Below are positions 16,215 to 24,581 of a stretch of 25,451 bases of DNA, piece by piece (positions within the stretch are counted from its first letter, which is position 1; every line of letters starts with the position of its first letter). The stretch is from the NCBI GenBank assembly GCA_030601605.1, contig JAUVTI010000009.1, forward strand, positions 1-25,451. The letters are read 5' to 3'. Source of the stretch: Gemmatimonadales bacterium. Lineage in GTDB: Bacteria; Gemmatimonadota; Gemmatimonadetes; Gemmatimonadales; GWC2-71-9. The notes beneath the pieces were generated by a model. It searched no databases. It saw nothing but the letters and a program-made list of their open reading frames with translations, and was not told where the DNA came from. The position numbers were made by a program, and so were the translations under genes.

Positions 16215-17305
16215 CGTCCACCTCCCGCGTCACCGCGGCCGGGTTTGGCCCGCATGCGAGTCCACACCGAGCCCACCGGCTGCTCCGGGGGCGCAGAAGT
16301 CGCGGTCGTTGCGCGGTTGCCGTTGGAGTCCTCGGCGAACCCGATTATCACGACCGCCTGCGGCAAGTCACTGAAGTTGAAGCCGAGCACCCAGGGCTCG
16401 ATTACGTCCGTCAGGTTGCCGGCAAGGGATACAGAGTCGCCCCCGACCTGTATTCCGCTGAGATCGAAGGCCTGCCAGCCGACCTCGGTGATGCCGCTGG
16501 GGTCGGTCGCCCTCACTATGATCGAGTCGTCAACCTCGACTCGCTGCGCGACCGTGACCGTGACCAGGGGCGGGTCGGTATCGTTGATCGCGAGCTGGAT
16601 CGTGACCGTCACGGGCGACGTCAGGCGCCGCCGGTCCGCGGAATCCACTGCGAAGCCGGTGATCGTGAAGACACCCTCCGGCGCGGTCGTGGGGATCGTG
16701 ATCGTATCGGCGAAAATCGTGTCGGGCGGCATCGGCCGCAAATCGCCGATCGAGTCGCCGCCGGTGAGCACGCCCGCGAGCAGGTAGCCGATGCGCTTCA
16801 CGCCGTCCTTCTGCGTCGCGTGGATCACGATCGGGATATCCTTGCCCGGCGATGTGACCGCCCCGGGCGCCGGGTTGATGATCTCGACGATCAGCGCGTC
16901 CTCGTTCTTGAGGAAGATCGAGTCCTTGTCAACGTTGCCGTTGTTGTTGCCGTCCACAGCCGAGGCAGTGATGATGATCCACCCGCCGGCCGCGGTACCC
17001 TCGGGCAGGATGATCTCGATCGGAATCGAGAACGTCGTGACCTGGCTGGTAAACACGGTGTCCAGCTGTCCGTCCAGCCCGCCCTCGAGCAGCACGGAAA
17101 CAGCCTTGAGGCCGAGGTTGTCGCTGGCGTCCACCTGGAACCTGACCCCTTGGATCAGGTCGGTGGTGTCGCCCGGCGTAACAACGGACACCGAGGGAGG
17201 CGTCAGGTCCGGGTTCAGGCCCGGCGAGAGCGCCGACTCGTTACAGCCGATGACCAGAGCGAACGCCAGGACGGCTGCGCCGGCTCCGATTGTTCGATTT
17301 CTCAT
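16211..17305 (-). CDS. Secreted lipoprotein with three Ig-like repeats, function unknown
   Basis: A 364-residue protein with lipobox LVIGC (C21). Three beta-rich Ig-like units can be seen at about 36-130, 137-235 and 244-335. Each has a PPxVxV or IVEIINP opening, a middle D-x-x-G-[IVL]-[KT]-x-[VI] turn and an ITGFAVD or IIGFAED-type closing strand. The loop DGNNNGNVD at 118-126 has the spacing of a thrombospondin-3-like calcium loop. The C-terminus ends in a basic, glycine-rich tail. It begins 16 bases after pilQ with GGAGG upstream and overlaps the next lipoprotein gene by four bases, so all are probably one transcript. No enzymatic motif is seen. An adhesive or structural role near the secretin is a reasonable guess. 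Confidence 0.85.
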   Translation of the reverse strand: MRNRTIGAGAAVLAFALVIGCNESALSPGLNPDLTPPSVSVVTPGDTTDLIQGVRFQVDASDNLGLKAVSVLLEGGLDGQLDTVFTSQVTTFSIPIEIILPEGTAAGGWIIITASAVDGNNNGNVDKDSIFLKNEDALIVEIINPAPGAVTSPGKDIPIVIHATQKDGVKRIGYLLAGVLTGGDSIGDLRPMPPDTIFADTITIPTTAPEGVFTITGFAVDSADRRRLTSPVTVTIQLAINDTDPPLVTVTVAQRVEVDDSIIVRATDPSGITEVGWQAFDLSGIQVGGDSVSLAGNLTDVIEPWVLGFNFSDLPQAVVIIGFAEDSNGNRATTATSAPPEQPVGSVWTRMRAKPGRGDAGGGR

Positions 17306-17321
17306 TGCCCTGCCTCCGAGG

Positions 17322-19124
17322 CTACTGGGCCTCCTCCGCCGCAGCCGGATTGTCGATGATGTGCGGCGTGACCAGGATCAGCAGGTCACGGCGCGTCTCC
17401 GAACGCTGCGTGAAGCCAAAGAGACCGCCAATAATCGGCAGGTCTACAAGAAACGGAATCCCGCTCTTTGACACCGTGACCGCGGTCACGGTGAGCCCTG
17501 CGATCACCGCCGTTTGGCCATCCTCAACCATCAATTGGACTTGCGCTTCCTGCGTCTGGAACGTGAAGCCGATGTCGCTCGGGGCCGCCTGAATCGACGA
17601 GTTCTCCGCGTGGACTTGCATCAGGATCTGACGGTTGTTCGTCACGTGCGGCGTGACCCGCAGCTTGATACCGGTTTCCACATAGTCAACCGTCGCCAGT
17701 GCAGCCTCCGACTGCGCACTCGGGTCGAGCACGCGGACCGGCGTCCGCTCACCCACCAGGATGTAGGCCTCCGTGTTGTCCGCGGTGGAAAGCAGCGGCT
17801 CGGCCTGCAGGTCGGCCAGCTCGACGCGCTGCAACGCGCTCACGAACGCCGTGACGCTGAAGTTTCCGAGCGCCGTCGAGAAGATCAGATCCAGAGCCGG
17901 GGCGATAATCGTGGCCTCGGCGTTGGCGAGCAGTGAAAGCGTGTTCCCGCCCAGATCCACGACGCTAGGCACCTCTACCGGATCGAAGAAATCCGTCGGC
18001 GCCACCGCGTCGGGCACTCCATCCCCGTCCGTGTCGACGGGCTGCGACGTCCGCGGGTCGGGCCGGGCCACTAGTGTATTGAAGAACTGCGTGGGACTGC
18101 CGATGTCGTACTTCACGCCCAGTTCCTCGACGTCGGTCCGGTTGACGAAGATCAGCTTCGCCTGGATCGACACCTGCGGAGTGGGCACGTCCAACTGGGC
18201 CACGAACTCCAGGTCGTCGCCGATCCGGCTGCGGATGTCGGTGATGATCAGCGTGTTCGTTCCGGTATCCGCCATGACGCGGCCCCGGCCCTGGGTCACG
18301 ATCGAGCTCACCACTTCGACGAGCGAAGCGGCGCGCGCGTAGTTGATCGGGATGATCCGCGTCTCGAGCGGCTCCGTTGAGTCACGGGCCAGCAAGGCCG
18401 CGCGCGAGTCCACCCGGATGATCCCGGGCGGATCCTCCACGGCGTCCAGTCCCTGCGCCTCCAGGATCACCTGGAACGCAACGTCCCACGGCTGGTTGCG
18501 AATGTTGGCCGTTACGTAGCCCTCGATGTCCTTTCCGAGGACGATGCTCTTGCCGGACAGCTCCGCGAAGCCCGCCATGACGTCCGCGATCGTTGCGGAG
18601 TCGAAGGAGGCGGTCACGGTGGCCTGCTGCGACTGCAGCACCGGGGGCACTACGACCGGGTTCCCGCGCGCGGGTGCGAACACCTCTGGCTCCTCCGGCG
18701 CCGCGTACTGCGCCGGCGCCGAGGAGGACCAGGCCGTGAAGCTCCGGTCCGACCCAAGGGTGATCCGCACTGCGTCATCGGCGTACTCCAGCTCGTAGTC
18801 CTTGAGGGACTCGAGCTCGAGCACTATGCGCACCACGTCCGGCCGGAACTGCGCGTAGCGAATGTTCTGGATGCCGCCACGGTTCTGACCGTCGTACATC
18901 ACTCCGTGCGCGTTCAGTCGGGCTCCGAGCACGTCGATCACGAGACGTGCCGGATTCTGCAGCGTGAAGTCCTGCACGCTCACGCTACCCCGAATGTCGA
19001 TGATCACGTGAACGCGGCCGGGACCCGGCAACACGCTCACGGCGGTGACTTCGCCTGGCCCCGCAAGGGCACTTGGGGCCAACAGTACGAGCCCGGCGAG
19101 TGCGAGCATCAGTGACCGCTTCAT
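17322..19124 (-). CDS. pilQ: Type IV pilus secretin PilQ
   Basis: A 600-residue outer-membrane secretin forming the gated channel for the pilus. It has a Sec signal peptide (cleavage near ALA-GPG, 21), an AMIN domain (about 24-125) that in relatives binds peptidoglycan, a secretin/TonB short N-terminal domain (about 170-240), an N1-like domain (about 255-312) and the secretin barrel (about 318-592), including VEDGQTAVIAGL and the final VPxxG-like DLPIIGGLFGF and LLILVTPHII. The barrel domain contains an inserted acidic loop DTDGDGVPD at 364-372, typical of calcium loops. Only one AMIN domain is present, so it is shorter than Pseudomonas PilQ. ATG overlaps the pilP stop; AGGAGGAG is the ribosome site. 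Confidence 0.96.
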   Translation of the reverse strand: MKRSLMLALAGLVLLAPSALAGPGEVTAVSVLPGPGRVHVIIDIRGSVSVQDFTLQNPARLVIDVLGARLNAHGVMYDGQNRGGIQNIRYAQFRPDVVRIVLELESLKDYELEYADDAVRITLGSDRSFTAWSSSAPAQYAAPEEPEVFAPARGNPVVVPPVLQSQQATVTASFDSATIADVMAGFAELSGKSIVLGKDIEGYVTANIRNQPWDVAFQVILEAQGLDAVEDPPGIIRVDSRAALLARDSTEPLETRIIPINYARAASLVEVVSSIVTQGRGRVMADTGTNTLIITDIRSRIGDDLEFVAQLDVPTPQVSIQAKLIFVNRTDVEELGVKYDIGSPTQFFNTLVARPDPRTSQPVDTDGDGVPDAVAPTDFFDPVEVPSVVDLGGNTLSLLANAEATIIAPALDLIFSTALGNFSVTAFVSALQRVELADLQAEPLLSTADNTEAYILVGERTPVRVLDPSAQSEAALATVDYVETGIKLRVTPHVTNNRQILMQVHAENSSIQAAPSDIGFTFQTQEAQVQLMVEDGQTAVIAGLTVTAVTVSKSGIPFLVDLPIIGGLFGFTQRSETRRDLLILVTPHIIDNPAAAEEAQ

Positions 19125-19621
19125 GGCTGCTCCTCCTGCCTGCTGCGCCGCATGCGAATTATCCGCTGCCGCTCGACGCCAAACTCTTCGATAATCACCA
19201 ACACCTCGTATTCGCGGATCGCGGCGATCCGCAGGCGTCCGACTTCGTCTCCGACACGTACCGTGTATCGCTGCTGCACCGTGGTATCGCGCAGCACCGC
19301 CACACTGGCGCTGGGATACCGCGGATTGAAGTTGATCGACGTTACCCGGAGGTCCTCCAGGAGCGGCCGCACGTCACCCGACCTCAACAGGGAGATGAAC
19401 GGGTCACGCCCCGAGCCACGGAACGAGAAGACCTCGCGCACGAGCTCGGTGGCGTCATCGCGCTGCGTTCCCTCGGCTACCTGGGCCTCGGGCGCGGCCT
19501 GAGCTGTATCCTCCGGCACTGCCGTCTCTTCGGGCGGAGGCGGAGCCTCATCTCCACCGCACGCGCCGGCCATCAGTCCGACGCACGCCACGAACCAGAC
19601 CAGTCTGTTATTCAGTCGCAC
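19121..19621 (-). CDS. pilP: PilP-like inner-membrane lipoprotein of the pilus
   Basis: A 166-residue lipoprotein (lipobox AGAC, C21) with a Pro/Glu/Ala-rich linker (25-55) and a beta-rich C-terminal domain. The motif FSFRGSGRDPFISLL (66-80) corresponds to the YSYxGxRDPF pattern of PilP. In relatives PilP links the PilN-PilO dimer to PilQ across the periplasm. It starts at GTG and overlaps the end of pilO by 14 bases and the start of pilQ by four. The sequence is divergent, but its position between pilO and pilQ makes the assignment strong. Confidence 0.88.
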   Translation of the reverse strand: MRLNNRLVWFVACVGLMAGACGGDEAPPPPEETAVPEDTAQAAPEAQVAEGTQRDDATELVREVFSFRGSGRDPFISLLRSGDVRPLLEDLRVTSINFNPRYPSASVAVLRDTTVQQRYTVRVGDEVGRLRIAAIREYEVLVIIEEFGVERQRIIRMRRSRQEEQP

Positions 19622-20213
19622 CGCTGCCTCCCGGCGACGGCGGCTTCACGAACGTTCTCAGCTGGAACTGCCCCTGCAGCAGCGCACCGGTCGTGTCGCC
19701 GTAGGTTATTTGCGCCGTGAGCGGCGCAATTCCGAGCGTGAGGTCGTACGGCACCATGATCCTGGGAAGCGACGCGACATCCGCCAGGAACCCGCTGATC
19801 TCGTCATAGTGCCCGACTACGCTCACCCTGTATCGGTGGACGTTGAACATCCCCGCCGCGTCGACCGACTGCGGGTTGATTTCCTGGATCTGCACCCCGC
19901 GCATCGTCGCGCGGGACGCGATGTCGTCGATCAGTCTGGGTACCTCATTCTCGAGCGGCACCAGTCGCCGCATCAGGCTCAGGCTGGCCTCGTAGCCCGC
20001 GGCGCGCTGCCGCAGACTCTCGATCGTGCCCGAAGCCAGGTCCCGCCGGGCCGAGTCCACCACCGTGTGGAGGGAATCGATCTCCAACTCCAGGCTGGAG
20101 ATCTGTTCGACCTTGGGGGCCCGCCACATGTACCAGAACCCGGCTCCCGCGGCGACCGCCAGGACGATGGTGATCACGAGGAGCTGCTGCCGATCCTTTT
20201 GGGAGAGCGCCAT
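19608..20213 (-). CDS. pilO: Type IV pilus alignment protein PilO
   Basis: A 201-residue bitopic protein: short cytoplasmic tail, a transmembrane helix at about 11-30, a periplasmic coiled coil (about 35-80) and a ferredoxin-like periplasmic domain (about 85-195) with typical YRVSVVGHYDEISGFLADVA. It pairs with PilN to set the position of the inner platform. It lies 14 bases after pilN and overlaps pilP. Confidence 0.93.
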   Translation of the reverse strand: MALSQKDRQQLLVITIVLAVAAGAGFWYMWRAPKVEQISSLELEIDSLHTVVDSARRDLASGTIESLRQRAAGYEASLSLMRRLVPLENEVPRLIDDIASRATMRGVQIQEINPQSVDAAGMFNVHRYRVSVVGHYDEISGFLADVASLPRIMVPYDLTLGIAPLTAQITYGDTTGALLQGQFQLRTFVKPPSPGGSGATE

Positions 20214-20227
20214 ACGTCCGTCCTCGC

Positions 20228-20911
20228 CTACCGCACCGACTCCGCCACCGGAACCGTTCGCATGAAGCTCGAATCGGCCTGCCTGAAGGTGGCGGTGATG
20301 CTGAATGCCGTGAGTGCCTTGTCATCCTCCACAACCGTGCGGTTCGCGCCCGGGACCACGCTCGTGACCCACGGGGAGTTCGCGAGATTCCGCAGGAAGC
20401 GGGTGTAAGCGGCGATCTCCGACGTACGGCCGTCAACCATGAAGCGCACGGCGGCCGGCTGTTGGGTCGCAGCGGTCTCGGCGCCGGGAATCGGCGCCGT
20501 CTGCACCACGTTCATGCTGACCAACCACGTGTAGTCGGGCAGCGACTTGGTGACCTCTTCAAGGATGTGCGGCCAGATGTAGCGATCGGAATCGATGCGC
20601 CGGATGTCCTGGAGCTCGAGCAGCAGCGAGTCACGCAGTCCCTCCGCCCGCCGCTTCTGGATGATCAAGTTGGAGAACCGCCGGGCCTCGGCCCGGACCC
20701 GCTGCGCTTCTTCCTGGAGCGTCGACAACCGGGCCTGCATCGTGACGAAGAAGAACCCGCCAGCCGCGCCTACCACGATCCAGGCAGCCACGGCGCCGAG
20801 CAGCATCGGGTCTTTCACTCCCTTGATCAACTCGCCGATGTTGGGCAGCGAGATGCCCACACCGGCTTTCCGCTTCCTGGTGCCCCCGAGCAGGTTGACT
20901 TCGATAATCAT
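20228..20911 (-). CDS. pilN: Type IV pilus alignment protein PilN
   Basis: A 227-residue bitopic inner-membrane protein. The N-terminal IEVNLLGGTRKRK matches the INLLPxR tail that binds the PilM groove in relatives. The transmembrane helix is at about 36-57, later than usual because of about 20 extra cytoplasmic residues (14-33). A coiled coil (60-100) and a fimbrial-assembly fold follow. It lies 19 bases after pilM and 14 before pilO. Confidence 0.93.
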   Translation of the reverse strand: MIIEVNLLGGTRKRKAGVGISLPNIGELIKGVKDPMLLGAVAAWIVVGAAGGFFFVTMQARLSTLQEEAQRVRAEARRFSNLIIQKRRAEGLRDSLLLELQDIRRIDSDRYIWPHILEEVTKSLPDYTWLVSMNVVQTAPIPGAETAATQQPAAVRFMVDGRTSEIAAYTRFLRNLANSPWVTSVVPGANRTVVEDDKALTAFSITATFRQADSSFMRTVPVAESVR

Positions 20912-20930
20912 CGTTCAAATCCCCCGGCGC

Positions 20931-21980
20931 TCACCGGCGCGCCCGAAGCGCGAGACCAGTGGCGAGCATCAGCAGCGGCCCGACCTCGTCGGCGTTGACC
21001 GTGTCGAACACCTGGTCCTTCACCCTGAGCCGTTGGAGCGGAGTGGCCACCTCCACGGGCAGCCGCAGCCGCTGTCCCAACACGTCCGAAAGACCCGGAA
21101 TCCGGGCTCCGCCGCCGCAACAATAGACGCGCTGTAGCGTCCCGGCATCGCGGGCCGCGGTCTGAAGGAAAGCACCGGCCCGCTCGAGGCCGACCGCCAT
21201 CTCCTCACCCCGGTTCTGCACGAAGGGCTCGAGGTCGGCTGTGAGCTCGTAACCCTGCAACAGGGCATCGGCGTCTTCGGCCGACATTCCGCGCTCCCGC
21301 TGGAGGTCTTCGCGGAACTTCCGGGTGCCGATGCTCAGGTCTCGCGTGAGCAGCGGGATCCCACCCAGCAGGATGTTCACGTTGGTGACCTCGTGCCCGA
21401 TGTTGAGTAGGGCCACCACGCCTTGCTTCGCCTCCGGGTAGTTCAGCTCGAACGCGTTGTGCAGGGCGAAGGCGTCGACGTCCACGATGACGGCCTCCAG
21501 GCCGGCCTGGGCCAGGAGCTGGAGCTTGTCCTCGACCAGGTCGCGTTTGGCCGCCACGAGGAGCACGTCCATCTGGAGCCCCTCGCCATCGGGGTCCAGG
21601 ATCTGGAAGTCCAGCTCCACAGCCTCGATGTCGAACGGCACGTGTTGCTGGGCTTCCCACCGGACCACCTCGTAGGCGTCGCTCTCCTTCATGCGGTCGA
21701 CCTGGATCTTCTTGATGATCACGTCGCGCCCGCCGACCGCCACGACAACCTGCTTCTGCTTGATCCCCGCGCTCTTGAACAGCCCCTGCACCGTGTCGGC
21801 CACGATGTCGGGATCCATCACCTCGCCTTCAACGATGGCATCCGCCAGCACCGGGGCCACGGCCACGCGGCTCAAAACCGGCTCACCCTTGCCGTGGTCC
21901 ATCGCAACGAGCTTCAGATAGCCGCTGCCGATGTCCAGGGCAACCGTCGACTTGGAACCACCGAGTCCGAAAAGCGCCAT
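20931..21980 (-). CDS. pilM: Type IV pilus assembly ATPase-like protein PilM
   Basis: A 349-residue actin-like cytoplasmic protein. It shows the phosphate-1 motif ALDIGSGYLKLVA (14-26), a second nucleotide loop (LLNIGHEVTNVNIL) and the adenosine motif YCCGGGARIPGL. It nucleates the PilN tail at the cytoplasmic face. It is the first gene of pilMNOPQ and follows a strong promoter at 22025-22053. Its ribosome site is weak (GGTGGG). Confidence 0.95.
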   Translation of the reverse strand: MALFGLGGSKSTVALDIGSGYLKLVAMDHGKGEPVLSRVAVAPVLADAIVEGEVMDPDIVADTVQGLFKSAGIKQKQVVVAVGGRDVIIKKIQVDRMKESDAYEVVRWEAQQHVPFDIEAVELDFQILDPDGEGLQMDVLLVAAKRDLVEDKLQLLAQAGLEAVIVDVDAFALHNAFELNYPEAKQGVVALLNIGHEVTNVNILLGGIPLLTRDLSIGTRKFREDLQRERGMSAEDADALLQGYELTADLEPFVQNRGEEMAVGLERAGAFLQTAARDAGTLQRVYCCGGGARIPGLSDVLGQRLRLPVEVATPLQRLRVKDQVFDTVNADEVGPLLMLATGLALRARR

Positions 21981-22024
21981 ATCTGCCCACCGCTAAACGA
22001 GATAAGAGGCTGGAGCGGCAGACT

Positions 22025-22053
22025 ACATTACGGCCCGCCCCATTTTTTGTCAA
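22025..22053 (-). promoter_or_regulatory. Sigma-70-type promoter of pilMNOPQ
   Basis: On the minus strand a perfect TTGACA (22048-22053) is followed after 17 bases by TAATGT (22025-22030). The spacer begins with an A-run. The predicted leader is about 37 bases. The -10 matches only three of six bases, so activity may depend on an activator. The box separates pilMNOPQ from the minor pilin genes. Confidence 0.6.
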
Positions 22054-22103
22054 GCTCCAACCTACTTTAACCCACAGGGAACAAAGCCAACCCCTATCGT
22101 CAC

Positions 22104-23219
22104 TTACGGAGTTTGAGACAGCCTCAGCCAGCCTCGCTCCGCCAGAACCTCGCCCGTCGCACTTGCCGCCATCGCCCGGTCCAGGGCGCAGCTCGAGAAC
22201 CCGATCGTGGGGCCCCCTGGGGCGTTTTGAGCCAGCACCACTTTAGCGGCAACCACCCCTCCACTGAAGTGACCTCCCTCACTAGTCGTTGTCAGGTGAC
22301 CATTTACAACCACGGGTCCGTGAAACCGGAATCCGCCCCGGACCGTGAGGTCACCATCCACCAGTAGCACACCCTGACCCCGCCCGCCGAGCAGCTCCAG
22401 ATCGCCGTTGACATGGATCACCGGGAAGTGGTCGCCGCAGGCAGGGCCCGGGCCGTCGGGGTCGCCCCAATTGGCGGGATCGGCAACCAGGCAATCCCCC
22501 CCGGAGGAACGGGGGGCGGGCGTGAGCGACCCGGACTGGATCCACTTGTCCGCCAGCGACCTGATCTCCGCGGCGGCCCGGGTCGCCCATGCCGGAAGGG
22601 TGCCCTCGGTGGCGCTGCCGCCTCGGAGTACCGGAGGCGCCCCTGCCAGGCAGGGACCGACTGAGCACGAGGCCGTGTCGAGGGATGCGGCTTTCGGGAG
22701 GAGGAGTCCCGCCCGCCCGGGCTCCGCCGGGGGGCACAGCCACCCGGGCGGAGGGAGATCCTGCCCGCTCACGGCCGCCATGCCGGTCAGCTTGACGGGG
22801 CCACCCGACTCCAGGGCCGCGCTGAACTCGAGCTCCACCGGCCGCGGCCGAACCAGCAGCCCAACCCGCTGTCGGGCCTCTCCACCGGCGCTCCTTCCCT
22901 CGGATTCGACCAGGTATAGCAGGCGCCCCAGGCGCAGCACCCGGCCGCTGAACCGGGCTCCGCCGACCCGCGCCGATCCCTCGAAGGTGGCCCACGCTCC
23001 GATCGCCATGCGGTGGTGGCCGGCGGTGCGCCAGGTAGCCAACTGGATGGCCGCGCCCTCCTCCGCGGCGTGGAGGGCCGCCACGAACCCCACCGCGTCC
23101 CGGACCGCACGGCGGTCTCGAAGCCCCAGCGAGGCCCCCGCCGCCACCAGCCCGGCCACGAGGAGGAGCGCCATCAGTACAACGAGCAACACGGCGCCGG
23201 AGCGCCCACTGAGACTCAC
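22104..23219 (-). CDS. PilX/GspK-like minor pilin
   Basis: A 371-residue protein that begins SLSGRSG, then AVLLVVLMALLLVAGLVAAG, a class III prepilin signal cleaved after glycine 8. Position +5 is not glutamate, as in PilX and GspK tip pilins. Two hundred residues of mixed beta structure with several cysteines follow. Residues 265-332 form a run of short strands around VNGDL, VDGDLTV and VVNGHL, a beta-helix-like pattern. I chose GTG at 23219 because it overlaps the stop of the pilW-like gene (GTGA) and places the prepilin peptide at the N-terminus; the frame stays open to 23492, but those 91 residues have no pilin character. It probably caps or primes the pilus. Confidence 0.82.
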   Translation of the reverse strand: MSLSGRSGAVLLVVLMALLLVAGLVAAGASLGLRDRRAVRDAVGFVAALHAAEEGAAIQLATWRTAGHHRMAIGAWATFEGSARVGGARFSGRVLRLGRLLYLVESEGRSAGGEARQRVGLLVRPRPVELEFSAALESGGPVKLTGMAAVSGQDLPPPGWLCPPAEPGRAGLLLPKAASLDTASCSVGPCLAGAPPVLRGGSATEGTLPAWATRAAAEIRSLADKWIQSGSLTPAPRSSGGDCLVADPANWGDPDGPGPACGDHFPVIHVNGDLELLGGRGQGVLLVDGDLTVRGGFRFHGPVVVNGHLTTTSEGGHFSGGVVAAKVVLAQNAPGGPTIGFSSCALDRAMAASATGEVLAERGWLRLSQTP

Positions 23220-24115
23220 GGTGGGTCCCGCCGATCGCGGCGGGGGTTGTTCCGCAGCGCCACCAGGACGGTGATGGAGTCGCCGGGCACAACCGAGTCC
23301 GGCCGGGGAGCACCGGACCCGCGGCGCGCCGCAATGCCGATCCCGATACGGGCGACGGCCGTCGGCACGGCGGTCTCCGCGCCGGCCCGGTCGTAGTAGG
23401 TGAACCGGATCCCACCCGGGACGAGCGGACCGAGCACTGGCTGCGTGCCGCTCCAGCCACCCGACTTCCGCATGCGGCGCGAGCCCAGCCACCAGTCCCC
23501 GTGGCGATCCCTGTAGGAGCGCAGTTGAGCGAACTCGACCGCCGCGATCGGGGCCCCCTGCCCCAGGTGGGCCAGAGCGCCGCTCGGCCGAACAGCGCGG
23601 ACTATGAGCTCGTAGCCCGGACCGCGACCGGGGCAGGCATCGCTCGCCCGCACGCTCACCAGGTCCGCACGTGCCCAGTGATTGTCCTCGGCTGTGCCGG
23701 GGTCGGCCTCGGCGTACATAAGGAGAGAGTCACGCTCCGGATCCGGGAGGCGCGACCCGAAGCGAGGCTCGGCCGCCACCACGAGCCGGCCGGAGCCTGC
23801 GCCAATCGGGTCTGGAGGGCGGCAAAGAAAGGCCGTCGAGCGCAGCGCCCGGTATGTGATTGCCCGCAGCCCCAACTCGATCAGGTCGCTCGATACGGTG
23901 TCCCCGGCATCCAGTCCGACCAGCTCCAGCGAGACCAGTGCCGCCGCCAGGCGCAGCGTGGAGTTGACTTCCACCCACCCGGCCTGGTGCCCATGCACGC
24001 GCTGCGATTGGAGCATCACGCCGTGCACAGCCACGGCGATGAGGCCCGCCAGGGTCAGCGATACTACGAGCTCGACGAGGGACGCCCCGTGGCCGCCCCC
24101 GCGCGCCCTCAACAC
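23216..24115 (-). CDS. PilW-like minor pilin (prepilin-type)
   Basis: A 299-residue protein with the prepilin peptide RARGGGHG, then ASLVELVVSLTLAGLIAVAV, with glutamate at +5 of the mature chain. A large, mostly beta C-terminal region follows. GTG at 24115 is chosen because it sits at the overlap with the pilV-like stop and places the cleavage site 10 residues from the start; a TTG at 24112 is possible. The frame stays open to 24307 with arginine-rich shadow sequence. Size and place between pilV- and pilX-like genes support PilW. Confidence 0.82.
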   Translation of the reverse strand: MLRARGGGHGASLVELVVSLTLAGLIAVAVHGVMLQSQRVHGHQAGWVEVNSTLRLAAALVSLELVGLDAGDTVSSDLIELGLRAITYRALRSTAFLCRPPDPIGAGSGRLVVAAEPRFGSRLPDPERDSLLMYAEADPGTAEDNHWARADLVSVRASDACPGRGPGYELIVRAVRPSGALAHLGQGAPIAAVEFAQLRSYRDRHGDWWLGSRRMRKSGGWSGTQPVLGPLVPGGIRFTYYDRAGAETAVPTAVARIGIGIAARRGSGAPRPDSVVPGDSITVLVALRNNPRRDRRDPP

Positions 24116-24453
24116 GCGACCACGGTAGAGAGGGTCTGTCCCCCGCCCACTGCCTCGCCGCGGGTGCGTACCACCACTTGAAGTCGCCGGCTCGCGCCGC
24201 CGGAGCCCACCCACACGGCCCAGGTCACGTCGAACACTCCCTGCGTTCCCCCTCCGCTGCCGGGCTCCGGGCAGCCGCCTTCCCGGAGCCGCTCGAGCTC
24301 GGACCACGCCGCGAGCGCGGCGCGTTCGAGACGGCGCCCATCACTGATCAGCCGCGTAGTTCGCGCGGCAGCGCCGGCGAACGCCAGCAGCCCGACGGAG
24401 AGAATGATTAGAGCAACCAGGATTTCCAGCAGGGTGAAGCCGCGGGACGACAT
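24109..24453 (-). CDS. PilV-like minor pilin (prepilin-type)
   Basis: A short 114-residue prepilin starting MSSRG, then FTLLEILVALIILSVGLLAF, with glutamate at +5 and the VGLL-type helix common in PilV/GspI proteins. The rest is short and ends in a cysteine. It overlaps the pilW-like gene by seven bases and lies about 70 bases after the terminator of the second pilin gene. I see no clear promoter in that 70-base gap. Confidence 0.85.
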   Translation of the reverse strand: MSSRGFTLLEILVALIILSVGLLAFAGAAARTTRLISDGRRLERAALAAWSELERLREGGCPEPGSGGGTQGVFDVTWAVWVGSGGASRRLQVVVRTRGEAVGGGQTLSTVVAC

Positions 24454-24524
24454 GGCCCCAAGCTATGGAGGACCGAGGCTGGACCGGGCGCAAAGCCCGC
24501 TAGCCTGAAATCCCGAAAACGCGC

Positions 24525-24556
24525 AAAAAAGAGAGCGGCAGGTGTCCCTGCCGCTC
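24525..24556 (-). terminator. Rho-independent terminator after the second pilin gene
   Basis: A perfect 10-bp stem (GAGCGGCAGG at 24533-24542 with CCTGCCGCTC at 24547-24556, 4-base loop) is followed on the minus strand by TCTTTTTTGC. It lies 26 bases after the pilin stop. Confidence 0.93.
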
Positions 24557-24581
24557 AGCATCCAGGCGCCACCCCGGCCCG

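Noticed and set aside
23220..23492. N-terminal extension of the PilX-like gene
   Set aside because: It would bury the prepilin cleavage site 98 residues inside the protein; GTG at 23219 places it correctly.
24116..24307. N-terminal extension of the PilW-like gene
   Set aside because: Arginine-rich shadow sequence of the pilV-like gene; the prepilin peptide starts after GTG at 24115.
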